From: Cheiracanthium punctorium
Taxonomy: Eukaryota > Arthropoda > Arachnida > Araneae > Cheiracanthiidae
Length of the DNA: 64,000 bases
Assembly: GCA_038373885.1 (NCBI GenBank)
Contig: JAWZYV010015826.1
Location: 54,111 to 118,110, forward strand
Direction: 5' to 3'
The position numbers and the translations under genes are program-made. How positions within the stretch are numbered: the stretch's first letter is position 1; every line of letters starts with the position of its first letter. Positions 11,191-22,275 of this stretch are shown here, piece after piece. A model generated the notes under the pieces. The model worked only from the letters and a program-made list of their open reading frames with translations. It did no database searches and was not told the DNA's origin.

Positions 11191-13100
11191 CGCAATTTGA
11201 CTTCTAAAGAGAGTGAGTGAGAAAATTTTCCACGCTGAAAATAGATTGGATGATTTATATTTAAACGCAGGTCGGAAAATTGATTAAGTTCGTTATGAAT
11301 AATAAACGGGAACCTCTATTCATATTAAAATAAAATGATTTTTATTCATCGATATTCAATCGTACTTCGGAAAGCCTTATTTTGAAAGCTTAGAAAATTT
11401 GTTTTATGCATAAAAGCACCATATTGAGGAGCATTTACAGATAAGAATTCCGCATTAAAAGAAATTTACATATAAAACGAGACACCTAAATTGCTTAGGA
11501 AGCGTCCATTATTGTTCAATATCTGAACAAGGAAAAAGTGGAGTGATTCTTAAAATACTCCCATTAGAACAATTACTGTTAGTATGACAGAACACTTTAG
11601 ATTATTTAACTACAATTATACAGCATACTAATGTATCAGTTTCGTAATTTATTGTTTGAATATAACAGACACTTTTTTTTCTGCTGACAAAAGTATACAG
11701 AAAGCATTATATATCGGAGAAACAACTAAAAATTAAAAGTGAGTTTACTCTGACTATATCTACTCCTCCGAAACAACTGAAATACATGTATACACATACA
11801 ATGAAACTTCTATAAATGACCAACTTTATTTAGCGGCCCCCCTCCGATAACGACCAATTTTTAAGGCACCAATTTTTCACCCTATCTACTTAATGTTAAA
11901 AAGACCTCTAGAAGAGACCACTCAACCCTCTATAAGCGACCTATCCCAGTTCTCTGTCCAGAATCTTTCGTACGTTTTTCCGAAAGTAAAACGGGTTCAT
12001 ATAAGAGGGATTCGTATAACACAAATCGGATTCGTATAAAAACACATTCGTATAACAATTTAGTGGAAAAATTCTGTACTTGTTCGCATAACATGATAAA
12101 AGAATAGGATAGATCCAAAATTTTTAAATATTTATAAACAAGTTTAATTAAAAAATATTTTTGTGTGATTAGTTGCATGCATTGGTATGCAATTTTATAA
12201 ATAACAACACGAACAATATTTTTTAGAATTTTTTGGCTATTACATGTCTGAGTGACCGATTTTTCCTGGAACAGAGGTCGGTTGCTTCCTTGGGCAACCT
12301 ACGGCACACGGGCCTCTTCGCGACCGAAATTTGTAAGATACTAAAAATAATTCTATAACTAACTCTTTCGTTTAAAATCGATACTTTAATAAATACTTAT
12401 TGTTAGTAGCAAAATCTCTTTGAGGGGGCGGCTGGGGAGATTACCTCTGAAGAGAAAAATAACCTGTCGAGATATTTATCACTATATTCAAGCTGCAATG
12501 TATTGTTTAATTAAAAATAGTTTTCTTTGTAACAATAAAATTTTCGCTCGAACATGCATTTGTACTTAAATAAATAAAATTAGTGAAAAATTTGTAAAAT
12601 ATAAACTATAATGAATGGTTTTATATAGTTCTTTTACTATAGTAAATTAATAAATTTGGTTAGTTAAAATATGGCCTCGAAGTCATTTTGCGCAATTGTA
12701 AAATTATTTAATCCTCTTGAAATGGACATTTTTAATGATTTAGTTAACAATATAATTCATAGATGTCACCACCAAACAATCTGTTGTGCTTTTTCTCTCA
12801 TCGATCTAAGCGAAAGATTATGTTCCGTGATTTTTTTCCCCAAAGAATCAAGGAATGAATCGCTTGCTTCGCTTCTGTGTTTACTTTTTCAAGGCGTGAT
12901 ATCTCCCTAGATATTTAGATTTGAAAATAGCGGCAAGTTAAAAAAAGTTAATTTTTTAGAGATCTTTCGAGCTGTACAAAAGGTTTTTGCTTTTAGTTAG
13001 AGATAAAAATGTCGTTTTTATCAAAATTTCAACCTGGCCGCAGATGGAAGATGCACCGGGAGTGATGAGTCGATCCCGGAACCGTTATCGACAGGACTTT
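11191..13100. other. AT-rich region without genes
   Basis: No credible coding sequence is present. The 79-codon frame at 12671-12910 (+) has no recognisable motif. A GC-richer patch at 12240-12330 contains GGTTGC and CGACCGAAAT blocks, probably old transposon debris. The segment 11818-12065 is listed separately. Confidence 0.5.
11818..12065. mobile_element. Possible Tigger/pogo-like remnant
   Basis: CTATAAATGACC, CCTCTATAAGCGACC and three TTCGTATAACA or TTCGTATAAAA blocks resemble the subterminal parts of Tigger/pogo-type elements. A clearer member of that type is at 39988-40309. I could not find matching ends or a TA duplication, so this is tentative. Confidence 0.3.
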
Positions 13101-13110
13101 TATTATTTAG

Positions 13111-13111
<1 letters not shown>

Positions 13112-13144
<33 letters not shown>
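13112..13144. repeat. (TA)n microsatellite
   Basis: About 14 TA dinucleotides lie in a row, directly before the GTGTCCC-type element end at 13148. Confidence 0.9.
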
Positions 13145-13147
<3 letters not shown>

Positions 13148-13190
13148 CAGAGTGTCCCATAACTATTGGTAAAAAATTTAAGGGGAGGTA
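13148..13190. mobile_element. Solo transposon end, CAGAGTGTCCCATAACTATT
   Basis: It is nearly the same as 23458-23500 (CAGGGTGTCCCATAACTATT then AAATTTAAGGGGAG). The CAGGGTGTCC start next to TA also resembles the TIR of the 5.2-kb Tc1-like element. No partner end was found, so it is probably a truncated copy. Confidence 0.5.
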
Positions 13191-13419
13191 AGGCACACAG
13201 TAAGGAATAAGATTTATATGTGGGTTCGGAACCGTCCTGTTCATGTAGCTGTTAATAATCACTTCGGAACAAGAACTGAAACAATAGTGAACTTTCTGAC
13301 TATTATTCGTCAAAAACTAATGTATCTTTCACAGAAAACACACGACTAAAATTTATAGCTTTAAATTCGGTTTCATTTCATGGATGAAATTTTTGGAGAT
13401 TAGCCTATTGCATATGAAA

Positions 13420-13523
13420 CTTAAAGAGCTGTGAAACTTATTGCATATGAACGTATGTTTACAATGCATATAAACGTATGTATGCATATGAACGTATGCA
13501 TATGAACTCATATGTTAACGTAT
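13420..13523. repeat. Short repeats of GCATATGAACGTATG
   Basis: Five or more variants of TGCATATGAACGTATG occur in 100 bp, ending where the truncated hairpin MITE begins. Confidence 0.6.
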
Positions 13524-13623
13524 ACGTTTCGATCGTCCGCCATCTTGCTGGTAGTTAAGTCGAGCGATGGCAACGTCTGCCCCTTTTTCAGCATTGGGAA
13601 AGGGTTGCGCCTCAAAGGGTTAA
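13524..13623 (-). mobile_element. Truncated hairpin MITE (one arm and one end)
   Basis: It starts inside the hairpin arm (CGTTTCGATCGTCCGCCATC) and runs to GCGCCTCAAAGGGTTAA. It is the right-hand arm seen at 4080-4178; the remainder is missing. Confidence 0.8.
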
Positions 13624-14113
13624 TTAATAGTGGGATACATCTTCACTAGAGGTCTGCGCCGCCGCGCCACGCCGCCGCCGCCGAGGTCTAGGCCGGTGCG
13701 CCGAAAAAGAAAGCCGATTGTATGCCGCAGCGTATAATCGGATTCAAAACTTTAAACAAAATTGTACCTAAACTTTCAACTGCTTATTTTTTTTTGGATT
13801 ATTCTTAACCTTTTACTGGCCAATGTTTCCAGTTGAGAGCATCAAATTAAAAAAAAATTTAGAAAAATTAAATTTATCAATATTGACTTAAAAAAAAATA
13901 ACAGATAAAGTTAAAAGATGACTTGATTGTTTGAAATGCAAGTTGAATTTCTATCATTAGTGGGAAACTGGAAAAAAATCATAAAAATAGCCATTTTCAT
14001 AAATTTTTACAGAGCTATCTTGATCAACGCCCCTTCAAACTTAATTCATATCTTTATTTAAATTTAAAAATAAATCTTTCATTACTTATTAATATTTCAC
14101 TTATTATTTAAGC

Positions 14114-14627
14114 CATTGGTCTATAATCCCCGGGCCACGGACCGGTCCCGGTCCTCGGATCAAATAGTACCGGGCCGCCAAGAAGCATTAAATTCTTTGG
14201 ATTTTATTTACTTTGGTGTATTTCTCTCGGGTTTTTGCGACTTTGTCGTGTTTGTGTTGATTTATACCTTTGTAACAGAAGAAATGTTGTAATTCTTTTA
14301 ACATTTCTCTGTTCTTTTTGTTGTTTATTAAAGATTTCATGATCATGAATTAAATTTACAGTCATAAAATAGAGAATAAATGTTCTTTCCTTAAAACTAT
14401 TCCAGACAACAACTCTGCCGGTTGAAATGCTATATCACTTTATATTCATTTTTTTGTGTAACTGTATTTTATTTTGGGGACATGTTTAAATATAATTAAA
14501 TTAAAGTTATTAAATCAAACCAATGTAAATTAGAAACATTCAACGCCCTCGCTCTTCCTCGGCGGGCCGCGGTAAAATTATCAAACGTTGACCGGTTCGT
14601 GGCAATAAAAAAGGTTGGAGAGCACAG
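14114..14627. mobile_element. hAT-type MITE, 8-bp duplication ATTTAAGC
   Basis: The left end is CATTGGTCTATAATC and the right end, read inward, is CTGTGCTCTCCAACC. Inside both ends is CCGGTC with CACGGACC or CACGAACC, as in hAT elements of the GGTCCGCGGACC kind. ATTTAAGC is duplicated at 14106-14113 and 14628-14635. It is 514 bp and non-coding. Confidence 0.9.
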
Positions 14628-14649
14628 ATTTAAGCTACACATCACTATA

Positions 14650-15972
14650 TCATAGCTGCCAACCGTTCCGATTTTATCAGAACATTTTCCACCAATATTT
14701 TTAAAAAAATTTATTTTAAATTAAAAATATGTACTTGTTTTACGGTCAAATTGCCGTAAAGAAAAATCAGTTGTAGGTAGGGGTCAAAATTTGCAGTTGC
14801 CCGCGATAATCAGATTTTAAAATGGGCGAGTAAAACTACTTTTTTATGGAAGTACAGCCTGCCATCTTTGGGAGAATACCATGGGAGAGGTGAAGCGATA
14901 GGTGGAGGTATTTACGTAACCTATCTACTTCAAGATACGATCGATTTAAATTAATTCTTTTATAACAAGAACTCTTAAGAAATACTCGTGTTGGAATGTA
15001 AAATTGACAAAAATTTTGTATAATAACACATTTCAAATGAAAAACTAAATTTAGAACTCACGATAAAGGTGCATGAAAAACTTAAAATGATGATTTCTTT
15101 TTAAATAAAATATATTGGAGATGTTAATGACCATATTTTTATGGTAAGAGTATAAAATAATCTGATGTATTCATAATCAGCTGTTAATTTAGAATGAGTT
15201 TTAGCTAAATTTAGTAGCTTTATTTTCTTATTTAAAATTTATAAAGACTTAAAAAAAGTTCTGCAACTAAATCTGTTAACCTTTTTAAGTGGAGAAATTA
15301 TTTTATGTACACATATTTCATTTTTTAGAAAAAGGTGGAGAGGGCTTGAATTGAAAACAAACTATTTTTAAAATACAGTCATTAGTTGTTTTAGATTTTT
15401 TAAAGCGATCGAGAGGAGGAAAACATGTGAAACATCCATAAATGGTATTTATCAACAATGTGTTTTCAGTTTTTATCAATTTTACATTCTAACACCAGTA
15501 TTTGTTAACAGTTCTTGTTATAAAAAATATTAATTTAAATCGTTCGTATCTGATAGAGGTAGGCTACGTAAGTAACGCCACCTATCGTTCACCTCTCTCA
15601 TTGCATTGCATTGTTCTAAAGTGTTTCTAGAAGGCAGTGGTACAACAAGAAATTCAGCTATCCCTCGGACAACCGAGAAAAACAACTATTCTCAATTTTA
15701 TTCCTTAGCTTGAAAATGCAGTTTCCTATTTCTATTTTAATTCTTAATTTCTTCCTATTTCTATTTTCATTTCCGAACAGTAATGGCAATTTTATGAATA
15801 AACGTTTGCCAACTTATTTTCATTGTAATGGCCGCATGTTCTTAAAAAAATTTGTGTAGCGAAAATTTTATGGGCAAGAAATTTCATTTGCGGACAACCA
15901 AAAAAAATCACAAGATTCTACCCTTGCTGGTGGGAAATGTTCCAATAAAAACGGAACGGTTGGCAGCTATGC
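14650..15972. mobile_element. TIR element with extended internal inverted repeats
   Basis: The ends TCATAGCTGCCAACCGTTCC and, from the right, GCATAGCTGCCAACCGTTCC are each flanked by TA. Similarity continues for about 45 bp (GAACATTTTCCACCA). A second inverted pair lies inside, 14884-15012 against 15475-15599, with blocks such as GATAGGTGG, ATACGATCGATTTAAATTAA and TTATAACAAGAACT. The superfamily is unclear; TA targets suggest Tc1/mariner. The 66-codon frame at 14836-15036 comes from the repeat. Confidence 0.75.
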
Positions 15973-16484
15973 TAATTCCGTTTTTGAAATCAATGTAAAA
16001 GTTTGACAGAAGTCATTACTCAGAAATGCTCACAATTGCGAACACAGGGAAAATTGTATACAATTTTCCTCCCGTTTAAATGACTAATATCCTTTAATTA
16101 ACGCATTAGAAGGCAAAATATGCAGAAAACGAATTTAAACTATGGCTGGATCTGAATTCGGTCTGTAAAAGGTTAACACTAGTCACTTGTAAAGATACCA
16201 TTTAAATGTTTTGAGTCAATGGCGTAATTTGATTGCTTTAAAAACTGCTTAAACATTGCTTTATACTTCAAAAGAACATTATAGGTTTGGAATGGCTCAT
16301 GAGAAGGTAGTGGAGAAAAACAAACCGCTTAAAAGCAAATATATCTATTGTACAATGACAGCTAAATGTATCGTGAATGTGCTATAAGAGCAATATAAAC
16401 CTATCCGATTTTGATAAAATCTATTGTTTCAGTTTTGCAGTAGAAGTGTTTTAGAAGTGCACCGAAACGGCAGGCTCACACTCT

Positions 16485-16700
16485 GGAGCCCCACAGTGGC
16501 CGAGCGCATGGTGCTTTGAACTGGGGAGACGGAAGGTGCCTGGTTCAAATCCAGGTCGCGTCCGTCAACCTCACCGTTCGGACTTTTCCGTCGTTTCCTC
16601 CGAAATGCTTTTTAGGACACCTTAGAAAGACCCCCACGGAGAGAACTCCACACCTCGGCCTAGAGCCCACATGTAGCTAGCTAATTGGCCGTAATCCCAC
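16485..16700 (+). mobile_element. tRNA-derived SINE
   Basis: A polymerase III A-box-like TGGCCGAGCGCATGG (16497-16511) and a B-box-like GGTTCAAATCC (16542-16552) are spaced as in a tRNA. A CCTGG/CCAGG T-stem surrounds the B box. The cloverleaf is otherwise poor, and a non-tRNA body with GGACACCTTAGAAAGACCCC follows, so this is a SINE, not a tRNA gene. The right end is approximate; no clear target duplication was seen. Confidence 0.75.
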
Positions 16701-17165
16701 AACAGAAAATCATACTCAAGACTAAATTCATAATCTTAAAAAAATCTTTTAATGTCAATTTATACATAGGTGTGTGTGTGTTTGTACGCATACGCCCATT
16801 TTCATTATGCTCTTTTTCAAACATTTTTTCACGCCGCGGCGCGCCGCCGGGTTTCTGAGGTCGGTACGCCGCCGCCGCGAATTTCAGTGCGGCGCAGACC
16901 CGCTAATCTTCACTTCATTCCACTTAGGAAGCTATTTCAATTTCATGTGTTCCGATTGAAAATCTGCTCTATGGTTAATTCGCGATCAGCACACATCTCT
17001 CCATCGACCACGCCTAAATGATAAGTTTGAGCTGAATAATTGCTTCAGACATTCAGCCATTCAGCTAAAAAAGTTGTGAATGTAATGCTATGAAAAAGTA
17101 ACAGGTTAGTTATTATTGCTATTATTTTTCATAAAATTAGTTTATGTGTCTCTTATTTTAAACTA

Positions 17166-17568
17166 TTAGGTTGTAACGAAAGTTTCCCGCCACCGCAAAC
17201 TTCGTCAGCACACAGTTCTCGTTGGCGTATTGGCTCATATTTTGTCAAACGATTTTTGGCATTTGAAAGAAAGAGGTTTACTTTATAACACTGTGTAGTG
17301 AAATCTGTAAAAAATATAGTTATCATTAAGTATAAGGTGTCTCAAATAGAACTATCACTCTAGAGGATTAGAACCATCATTTACTTCCAGTTGTGTTGCA
17401 AAAAGTCAGCTACATAATATCAACGAATTATGAGTACAGCTTTAAGTACTATTGTTGTATCATGTGACACTGTGCAGGTTTGGTACCGAAAGTTCAAAAA
17501 CAGTTATCTAAGGAGTTAGAAGTTAGTATTTCAGATAGATATGGCGGAAAACTTTCGTTACAACCTGA
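17166..17568 (+). mobile_element. Internally deleted mariner, short copy
   Basis: It shares TTAGGTTGTAACGAAAG ends, TA flanks and the GATTAAGTATAAGGTG / WYRKFKN region with 7009-7596. It is only 403 bp, with a larger deletion. It is inserted in the right half of the hAT-A copy. Confidence 0.85.
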
Positions 17569-18244
17569 TAAAATCAAAATTTTTTAAACATTAAGGATGA
17601 TTTTAGGGGCCCCTTTTTGTTAAGGGCCCAGGCGCTTGCCCCGGACGCCCTGCTGGAAATCAGTCCCTGCCTAGAGTGCAATTAGCGCACGCGCTATTCG
17701 GACCGTTGTATCGTTTTTCTGTTTACAATGCTTTGTGTAAAAGGCAAAAATGAAAATCATGATACTGAGAAAAACTATAAAACATCTTTGTCATTCACCA
17801 ATCAACGCTGAAAAGTTTCTTATGAAGATAAAGGTAAAAATTGAAACTGATTTTTAAAGTTAAAATAAAATAGCTTTAATACAAATTTTGAAACTTTTAT
17901 GTTTCGCAAGAAATGTGCTCCTTTTTAGGTCTAAATACAAACACATGCATCTCTAGTATACATTATTAGTTTAAAAATTTAAATTCACACTGTAGAACGA
18001 GTCGAATAGCTTGTGGCCTGGTGGCACTAGCGGTCCGAATAGCCACTCTATATCTTTCAATCAGTTTTGAAAAATTCAGAACAAATTCTTAAAAAATCAA
18101 TATTTTAAAAGTGAATTGCACTTCGGAATGTTTTGCAGTGCAATGTTTGTTTTCAAAAAGACGCAGGTTAGGTTTTTTTGCTCACTACAGTGTGTAACAC
18201 AGCTTGTGATGAAATGTTCTGAATTTTTCCATTCCTTGACACAC

Positions 18245-18328
18245 TTCTTCGTTTTAACAAGTGTTCGATACAGTTTCTTCGTTTTAACAAGCGTTTGATA
18301 CAGTTTCTTCGTTTTAACTAGTGTTGAA
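18245..18328. repeat. Tandem repeat, about 30 bp, three units
   Basis: TTCTTCGTTTTAACAAG followed by TGTTCGATACAG-like sequence occurs three times in a row with small changes. Confidence 0.9.
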
Positions 18329-18799
18329 TCTCGCTTCAGTCTTTAAAACTATTACCTTAAAAAATACTACATTCAAATATTCAGAAATAATATGATTTTA
18401 ATGATGCATCTATGTAAAATTTGTGAATTGCTACATCTGTAAGCGATATCACAACTGAAATCTGATTGATGTACTTTGCAGCGAGTACGGAATTATATTT
18501 CATCGATAACAATATATTTCAAAAATTGATTGAACTATATATTTCAAGATTTATCTATCTCAAATTCATTATTAAATCCACTGCGTTAGAGACAAACTAA
18601 TTCGAAATCTCACTTCAAAATAAATATAAATTAAGTTCAAGAGAGCATGACCCGTATCATTAATTTTTACAAACCTTTATTCCTTTCTTAAATACAAAGA
18701 ACAGTAAAATTTTTAGAGATATAATTGTGTGCTTTAATCAAATAAATTACTTAAAATCACAGGCGTAACTGACTAAGAGCAATAGGGGAGCAATTGCTC

Positions 18800-18833
18800 C
18801 ACCCCCCCCCCACACACACACACACGCACACAT
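18800..18833. repeat. C-run followed by (CA)n
   Basis: About ten C residues are followed by CACACA repeats ending in CGCACACA. This is simple sequence. Confidence 0.9.
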
Positions 18834-19483
18834 TATTAAAAGAAAATTCAGATATCACTTGTTTGAAAATATTTTCTACAATAGACATTTCGCCCCCCCA
18901 CCCACTAGTCTTACATGCCAATTTACGCCAATGCTTAAAATTTAACAGAAATGAGCCAGTTAAATGAGGTAACTAAAGAGCTTTTTTTGGTACAAATTTA
19001 TCGTAGTACTACTTGGTACATGCTTTTTGCCCATCATTTTACAAATGAATAGGCAAAATAATGTAATAACAGGGTGTAATAATAATTTTTTTTTAAACTA
19101 AAACTATTTGCGATGAATTTATTTTAGTGTGAATAGTTCCAAATAAATAAATAAAATAAAATAAACATTTTAGCAACTGTTGTTCAAGTAGAGGCGTATT
19201 TATAGATATTTATTGGTATTTCCGTCATAACCACCTAATTTAAACTAACTTAATTTTGTCGTTTAAATTATTAAAAAAAATAGAAATGTAATTGTTGAAC
19301 CCCTAAAAATAAATAAATAACAGTTAATGTACTTCCGAATTAATTTAAACTAGAGACAATGTGTATCTAGGCTATAAGAATTCAAAAAGAAAGGATTAAA
19401 AATAGAAGCTACAAAAAAAGTAACTAAATAAATTTAAGAAAAAAGAAGAAGAGGAAGCGGAAAGAAGTATAATTTTTTTAGTT

Positions 19484-19496
19484 AAAAAAGCAAAAA
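19484..19496 (-). terminator. Polymerase III T-run terminators after tRNA-Gln
   Basis: On the minus strand a run of five T (19496-19492) starts 3 nt after the tRNA-Gln 3' end, and six T (19489-19484) follow. They are the first strong T-runs after the two tRNA genes. The 4-bp gap between the genes has none. Confidence 0.8.
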
Positions 19497-19498
19497 TT

Positions 19499-19570
19499 AG
19501 GTTCCACCGAGATTTGAACTCGGATCGCAGGATTCAGAGTCCTGAGTGCTAACCATTACACCATGGAACC
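19499..19570 (-). tRNA. tRNA-Gln (anticodon CTG)
   Basis: The 72-nt gene reads GGTTCCATGGTGTAATGGTT at its 5' end. The acceptor stem GGTTCCA/TGGAACC pairs fully, and the anticodon stem CAGGA/TCCTG closes the loop CTCTGAA, giving CTG for Gln codon CAG. The T-arm has GAGTTCAAATCTC, the usual form for eukaryotic tRNA-Gln. No CCA is encoded and there is no intron, as expected for a nuclear gene. It lies 4 bp downstream of tRNA-Glu on the same strand and is followed at once by T-run terminators. Confidence 0.97.
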
Positions 19571-19574
19571 CATC

Positions 19575-19646
19575 TTCCCATGCCGGGAATCGAACCCGGG
19601 CCGCCTGGGTGAAAGCCAGGAATCCTAACCACTAGACCACATGGGA
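19575..19646 (-). tRNA. tRNA-Glu (anticodon TTC)
   Basis: The 72-nt gene starts TCCCATGTGGTCTAGTGGTT. The acceptor stem TCCCATG/CATGGGA pairs fully, and the anticodon stem CCTGG/CCAGG encloses CTTTCAC with anticodon TTC, reading GAA (and GAG by wobble). The T-arm has GGTTCGATTCC, a perfect B box. There is no intron or encoded CCA. It is transcribed first; the next gene, tRNA-Gln, begins after GATG with no T-run, so one transcript may carry both. Confidence 0.97.
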
Positions 19647-20024
19647 CTTGCAGGAGAAGCAGTCCCAAGTAATATTAACAAAAATAGAAACGCGCTGAAC
19701 CGCTATTTCACCGTTTCCGAGGGAGATAAGTTTGTTTTCGCAAACAGCTGTTTCCAGCTGACGGAGAAAGATAAAGCGGTGGCAATCAGACGTCCAGGAA
19801 TTACACTGCTATTTGTAATCAGCTGTCGGCATTAGATTACGACTATTACAATATTTATTTACTATATTACTGATTAGGATTATTGCCATTTTGTATTATT
19901 TAATTAATGTTAAATTTGCAAAAATGCAGTATCTTTATCTTAAGATTATAGTTTGCAAAAAATTATATAATTTTCGACCGCCAATTAAATGAACTACTCA
20001 CTGACGTCGGAGACTTGAACAGTT

Positions 20025-20076
20025 TTTGAATCATTTTTCACAAATTACAGTTTGAATCATTTTTCACAAATTACAG
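20025..20076. repeat. 26-bp direct duplication
   Basis: TTTGAATCATTTTTCACAAA followed by TTACAG occurs twice back to back, just left of the hAT end at 20080. Confidence 0.9.
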
Positions 20077-21117
20077 TGTCAGGGCCGGTCTAAGGCGTGC
20101 GCGACGTGTGCGGTCGCACACGTGCAATTTCGAGAGGGGCGCCAAATTAACCCTAGAGTGCATACTGTTGCCAATTGGCTACACTCACATTTTTCCGTAA
20201 TAAAAAAGAAAATTTTGTAGTTTTTGTCTGAAATATGCATTTAAAATAAATATAAGACCACACGGAAATAAATTTTAGTTTTTAAAAGTGTATAGTAACA
20301 TTGTATTTAGAGCAAACAAGCATGAATTCATAGCACGTGCATCCAGTTCACTGAACCAATTTTTGTCCGCATTTTTGATTGCTTCTAATTTTCATTGCTA
20401 AATGAAAATGAATACAAAACTATTAAAAATAGTAGTATTACGATTGAGTAATGTAGAATCGGGCTATATTACTTAGACCTATAGAGTGGGCACTCTAATA
20501 TTTCCGATTTGAATATTTTTCATAATTTTTCTGGTAAACTAAAAGCTGAAATTTTTAAAAAATATTTTTCCAAGCATAAGTAAGCCAAAACAAAGCTACA
20601 ATTTTATTTTCAGCCATTTTTAAAAAATGATGCATTGTAGGGTTAAGAAAAAAATATAGAAAAATTATATGGTGAAAACTAAAATTTTTATTGCTATTCT
20701 GAATGCAACTAAGCAGTTTGAATTTTGCAGCAACGAAGCAGTCAACATTAATAGTTTTTGTTGAACAAATAAAATGTTACTGTAAATAGACTGGTAGAAT
20801 AGACTGGCTCTAAGCACTCCGATCCGCTGTTATGACTGAAGTAAAGAATTGTAGCTAGAGACTCACTATCACTATCAGATGTTGAGTTCATCCATTAATA
20901 TATTTAAATTGAAATGAATTTTCCATGAATATCAAATGAAATAAAATTGATTTAGTTCTACTCGAATAACAACAAATTGAGTTTAAAAAATTGTTAGGAG
21001 TTTGCTTTTTCCATAAGCAGAATACATTACGCCTATATAAGTTTGAACAGGACAGTTAAAAGAATCAGTACTAGATTAAATAATTGAAAAAAAATTAAGT
21101 TAAACGGTTTTAATGAA

Positions 21118-21466
21118 AATAAAGATAATAATGATGTAGGTAATGTACTGAAAGCTAAAAACAATTCGGTAGGTCCTAGGTACTAGTCATTACACCACTC
21201 CCTTCATGAATCTAGGGCATTGATCAGACAAAAAAATAAAATCGTTGGGCGTAGCATAACCTGAATAAATATGTAAATAGCATTTATAATGAATGATATG
21301 GCGGTTGACTTGATAGAAATTTCACGCGCCCAAAGATTTGATTTTTTTGTCTCATCAAAGCCCTAGACTAGATTGATGAGGGGAGTGGTGTAATGACTGG
21401 TACCTAGGACCTACCGAATTGTTTTTTAGCTTTCAGTACATTATCTACATCATTATTATCTTTATT
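21118..21466. repeat. Snap-back inverted repeat, arms about 135 bp
   Basis: The left arm 21118-21254 and right arm 21323-21466 are near reverse complements. Blocks include AATAATGATGTAGGTAATGT, TACTGAAAGCTAAAAACAAT, TCGGTAGGTCCTAGGTAC and CATTACACCACTCCC. The loop is about 70 bp. Transcribed, it would form a long hairpin. Confidence 0.9.
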
Positions 21467-21539
21467 GAAGTAAAACTTCTTTAGGCGCAACTAAGGAATA
21501 AATCAGATTTTTTTTTTTTTTTCTGACGGAAGTAACGCT

Positions 21540-22275
21540 CATTAAAGGAAGTGACGCAAGCGAAAACTACGGTTTAAGAACACGGTGATAGAAAAACATG
21601 AAGAAATGGAACCTGCAATCGAGCCAAATTAGCAGACGAAAACTTCATTGTAAGAGCACGGAAACAGAATAATACTTCCAACAAAACCAGCAGAGGAAAA
21701 CAAAGGTTTAAGAACACTGCCATAGAAAAACGCAATAATAGACCCTACGTGCATTCGATACCAACCGGCAGAAGAAAACACCAGTTTAGGAGCACAGTTA
21801 AAGAAAAATACCACAACATAGGCATTTTCTCGATTCAAACCCTACGGAACAACATTTTAAGAAAACAGTGAAAGAATAATAGTTCAACAGGGACACTTCC
21901 TGGATGCTAACCCGATATCCAGACGGAACAGCGGTTTAAGAACACGGGTATGCAACACCACAAAGAAACAAACACTGGCTGCAAATGGTTTAAGACCAAA
22001 ATAAAAGAATTACAAATGGACACTTCGTGGATTCTAACCCAATTTCCAGACGAAACAACGGTTTAAGAACATGGGGATGAGCACCACAAAGAAAAATGAA
22101 TCTGGCTGTAACTGAATCCAAATAGTAGATGGAAACTTAAGCTTAAGAACACTATAAGGGTTCGACGGAAGGCAGGTTCCATTTCTTCGTGCAGTTAAAT
22201 TCCCGTGCTCTTAGACCGTGGTTTTCGTCTCCTAGTGTGTTTCGAAGTATTATTCTGTAATCGTGATTTTAAACT
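21540..22275. repeat. Degenerate minisatellite, core GGTTTAAGAACACGG
   Basis: About nine direct copies of the core (near 21570, 21649, 21706, 21782, 21855, 21933, 21988, 22061, 22140) are spaced 55-79 bp. Each is preceded by GACGAAAAC- or AGACGGAAC-like sequence and most are followed by AAAGAA. The last copy, about 22165-22275, is inverted. Confidence 0.8.

Larger units (their letters stand above)
13647..16905. mobile_element. hAT family B, 3.26 kb, 8-bp duplication ATCTTCAC
   Basis: The ends are TAGAGGTCTGCGCCGCC and, from the right, TAGCGGGTCTGCGCCGC, both followed by GC-rich GCCGCCGCC-type sequence. ATCTTCAC flanks it at 13639-13646 and 16906-16913, and the unoccupied site is visible near 32666-32678. 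It holds three further elements (14114-14627, 14650-15972, 16485-16700). No transposase was found, so it is non-autonomous or internally replaced. Confidence 0.88.
13624..17669. mobile_element. hAT family A copy, interrupted and left-truncated
   Basis: The segment 16914-17669, minus the mariner at 17166-17568, matches the right half of the complete copy at 32330-33035. Shared blocks are TTCCGATTGAAAATC, ATGATAAGTTTGAGCTG, GGCCCAGGCGCTTGCCCC and CAGTCCCTG at the end. The complete copy has TTAGATCTTCACTTTGC where this copy carries a 3.26-kb insertion flanked by ATCTTCAC. Only a few bases of the left half remain, before 13639. Confidence 0.75.
17670..19483. other. AT-rich region, no gene
   Basis: There is no coding signal. 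GCTATTCGGACCG near 17692 has its complement CGGTCCGAATAGC near 18030, a short inverted pair of unknown meaning. The frame at 18116-18298 is a product of the 30-bp repeat there. Confidence 0.5.

Noticed and set aside
12671..12910. 79-codon frame with Cys and His residues
   Set aside because: No spacing that fits a zinc finger and no homologous copy; treated as chance.
16485..16560. Possible tRNA gene (Leu/Ser-like start GGAGCCCCACAG)
   Set aside because: A and B boxes are present but acceptor and anticodon stems do not form; the downstream body marks a SINE.
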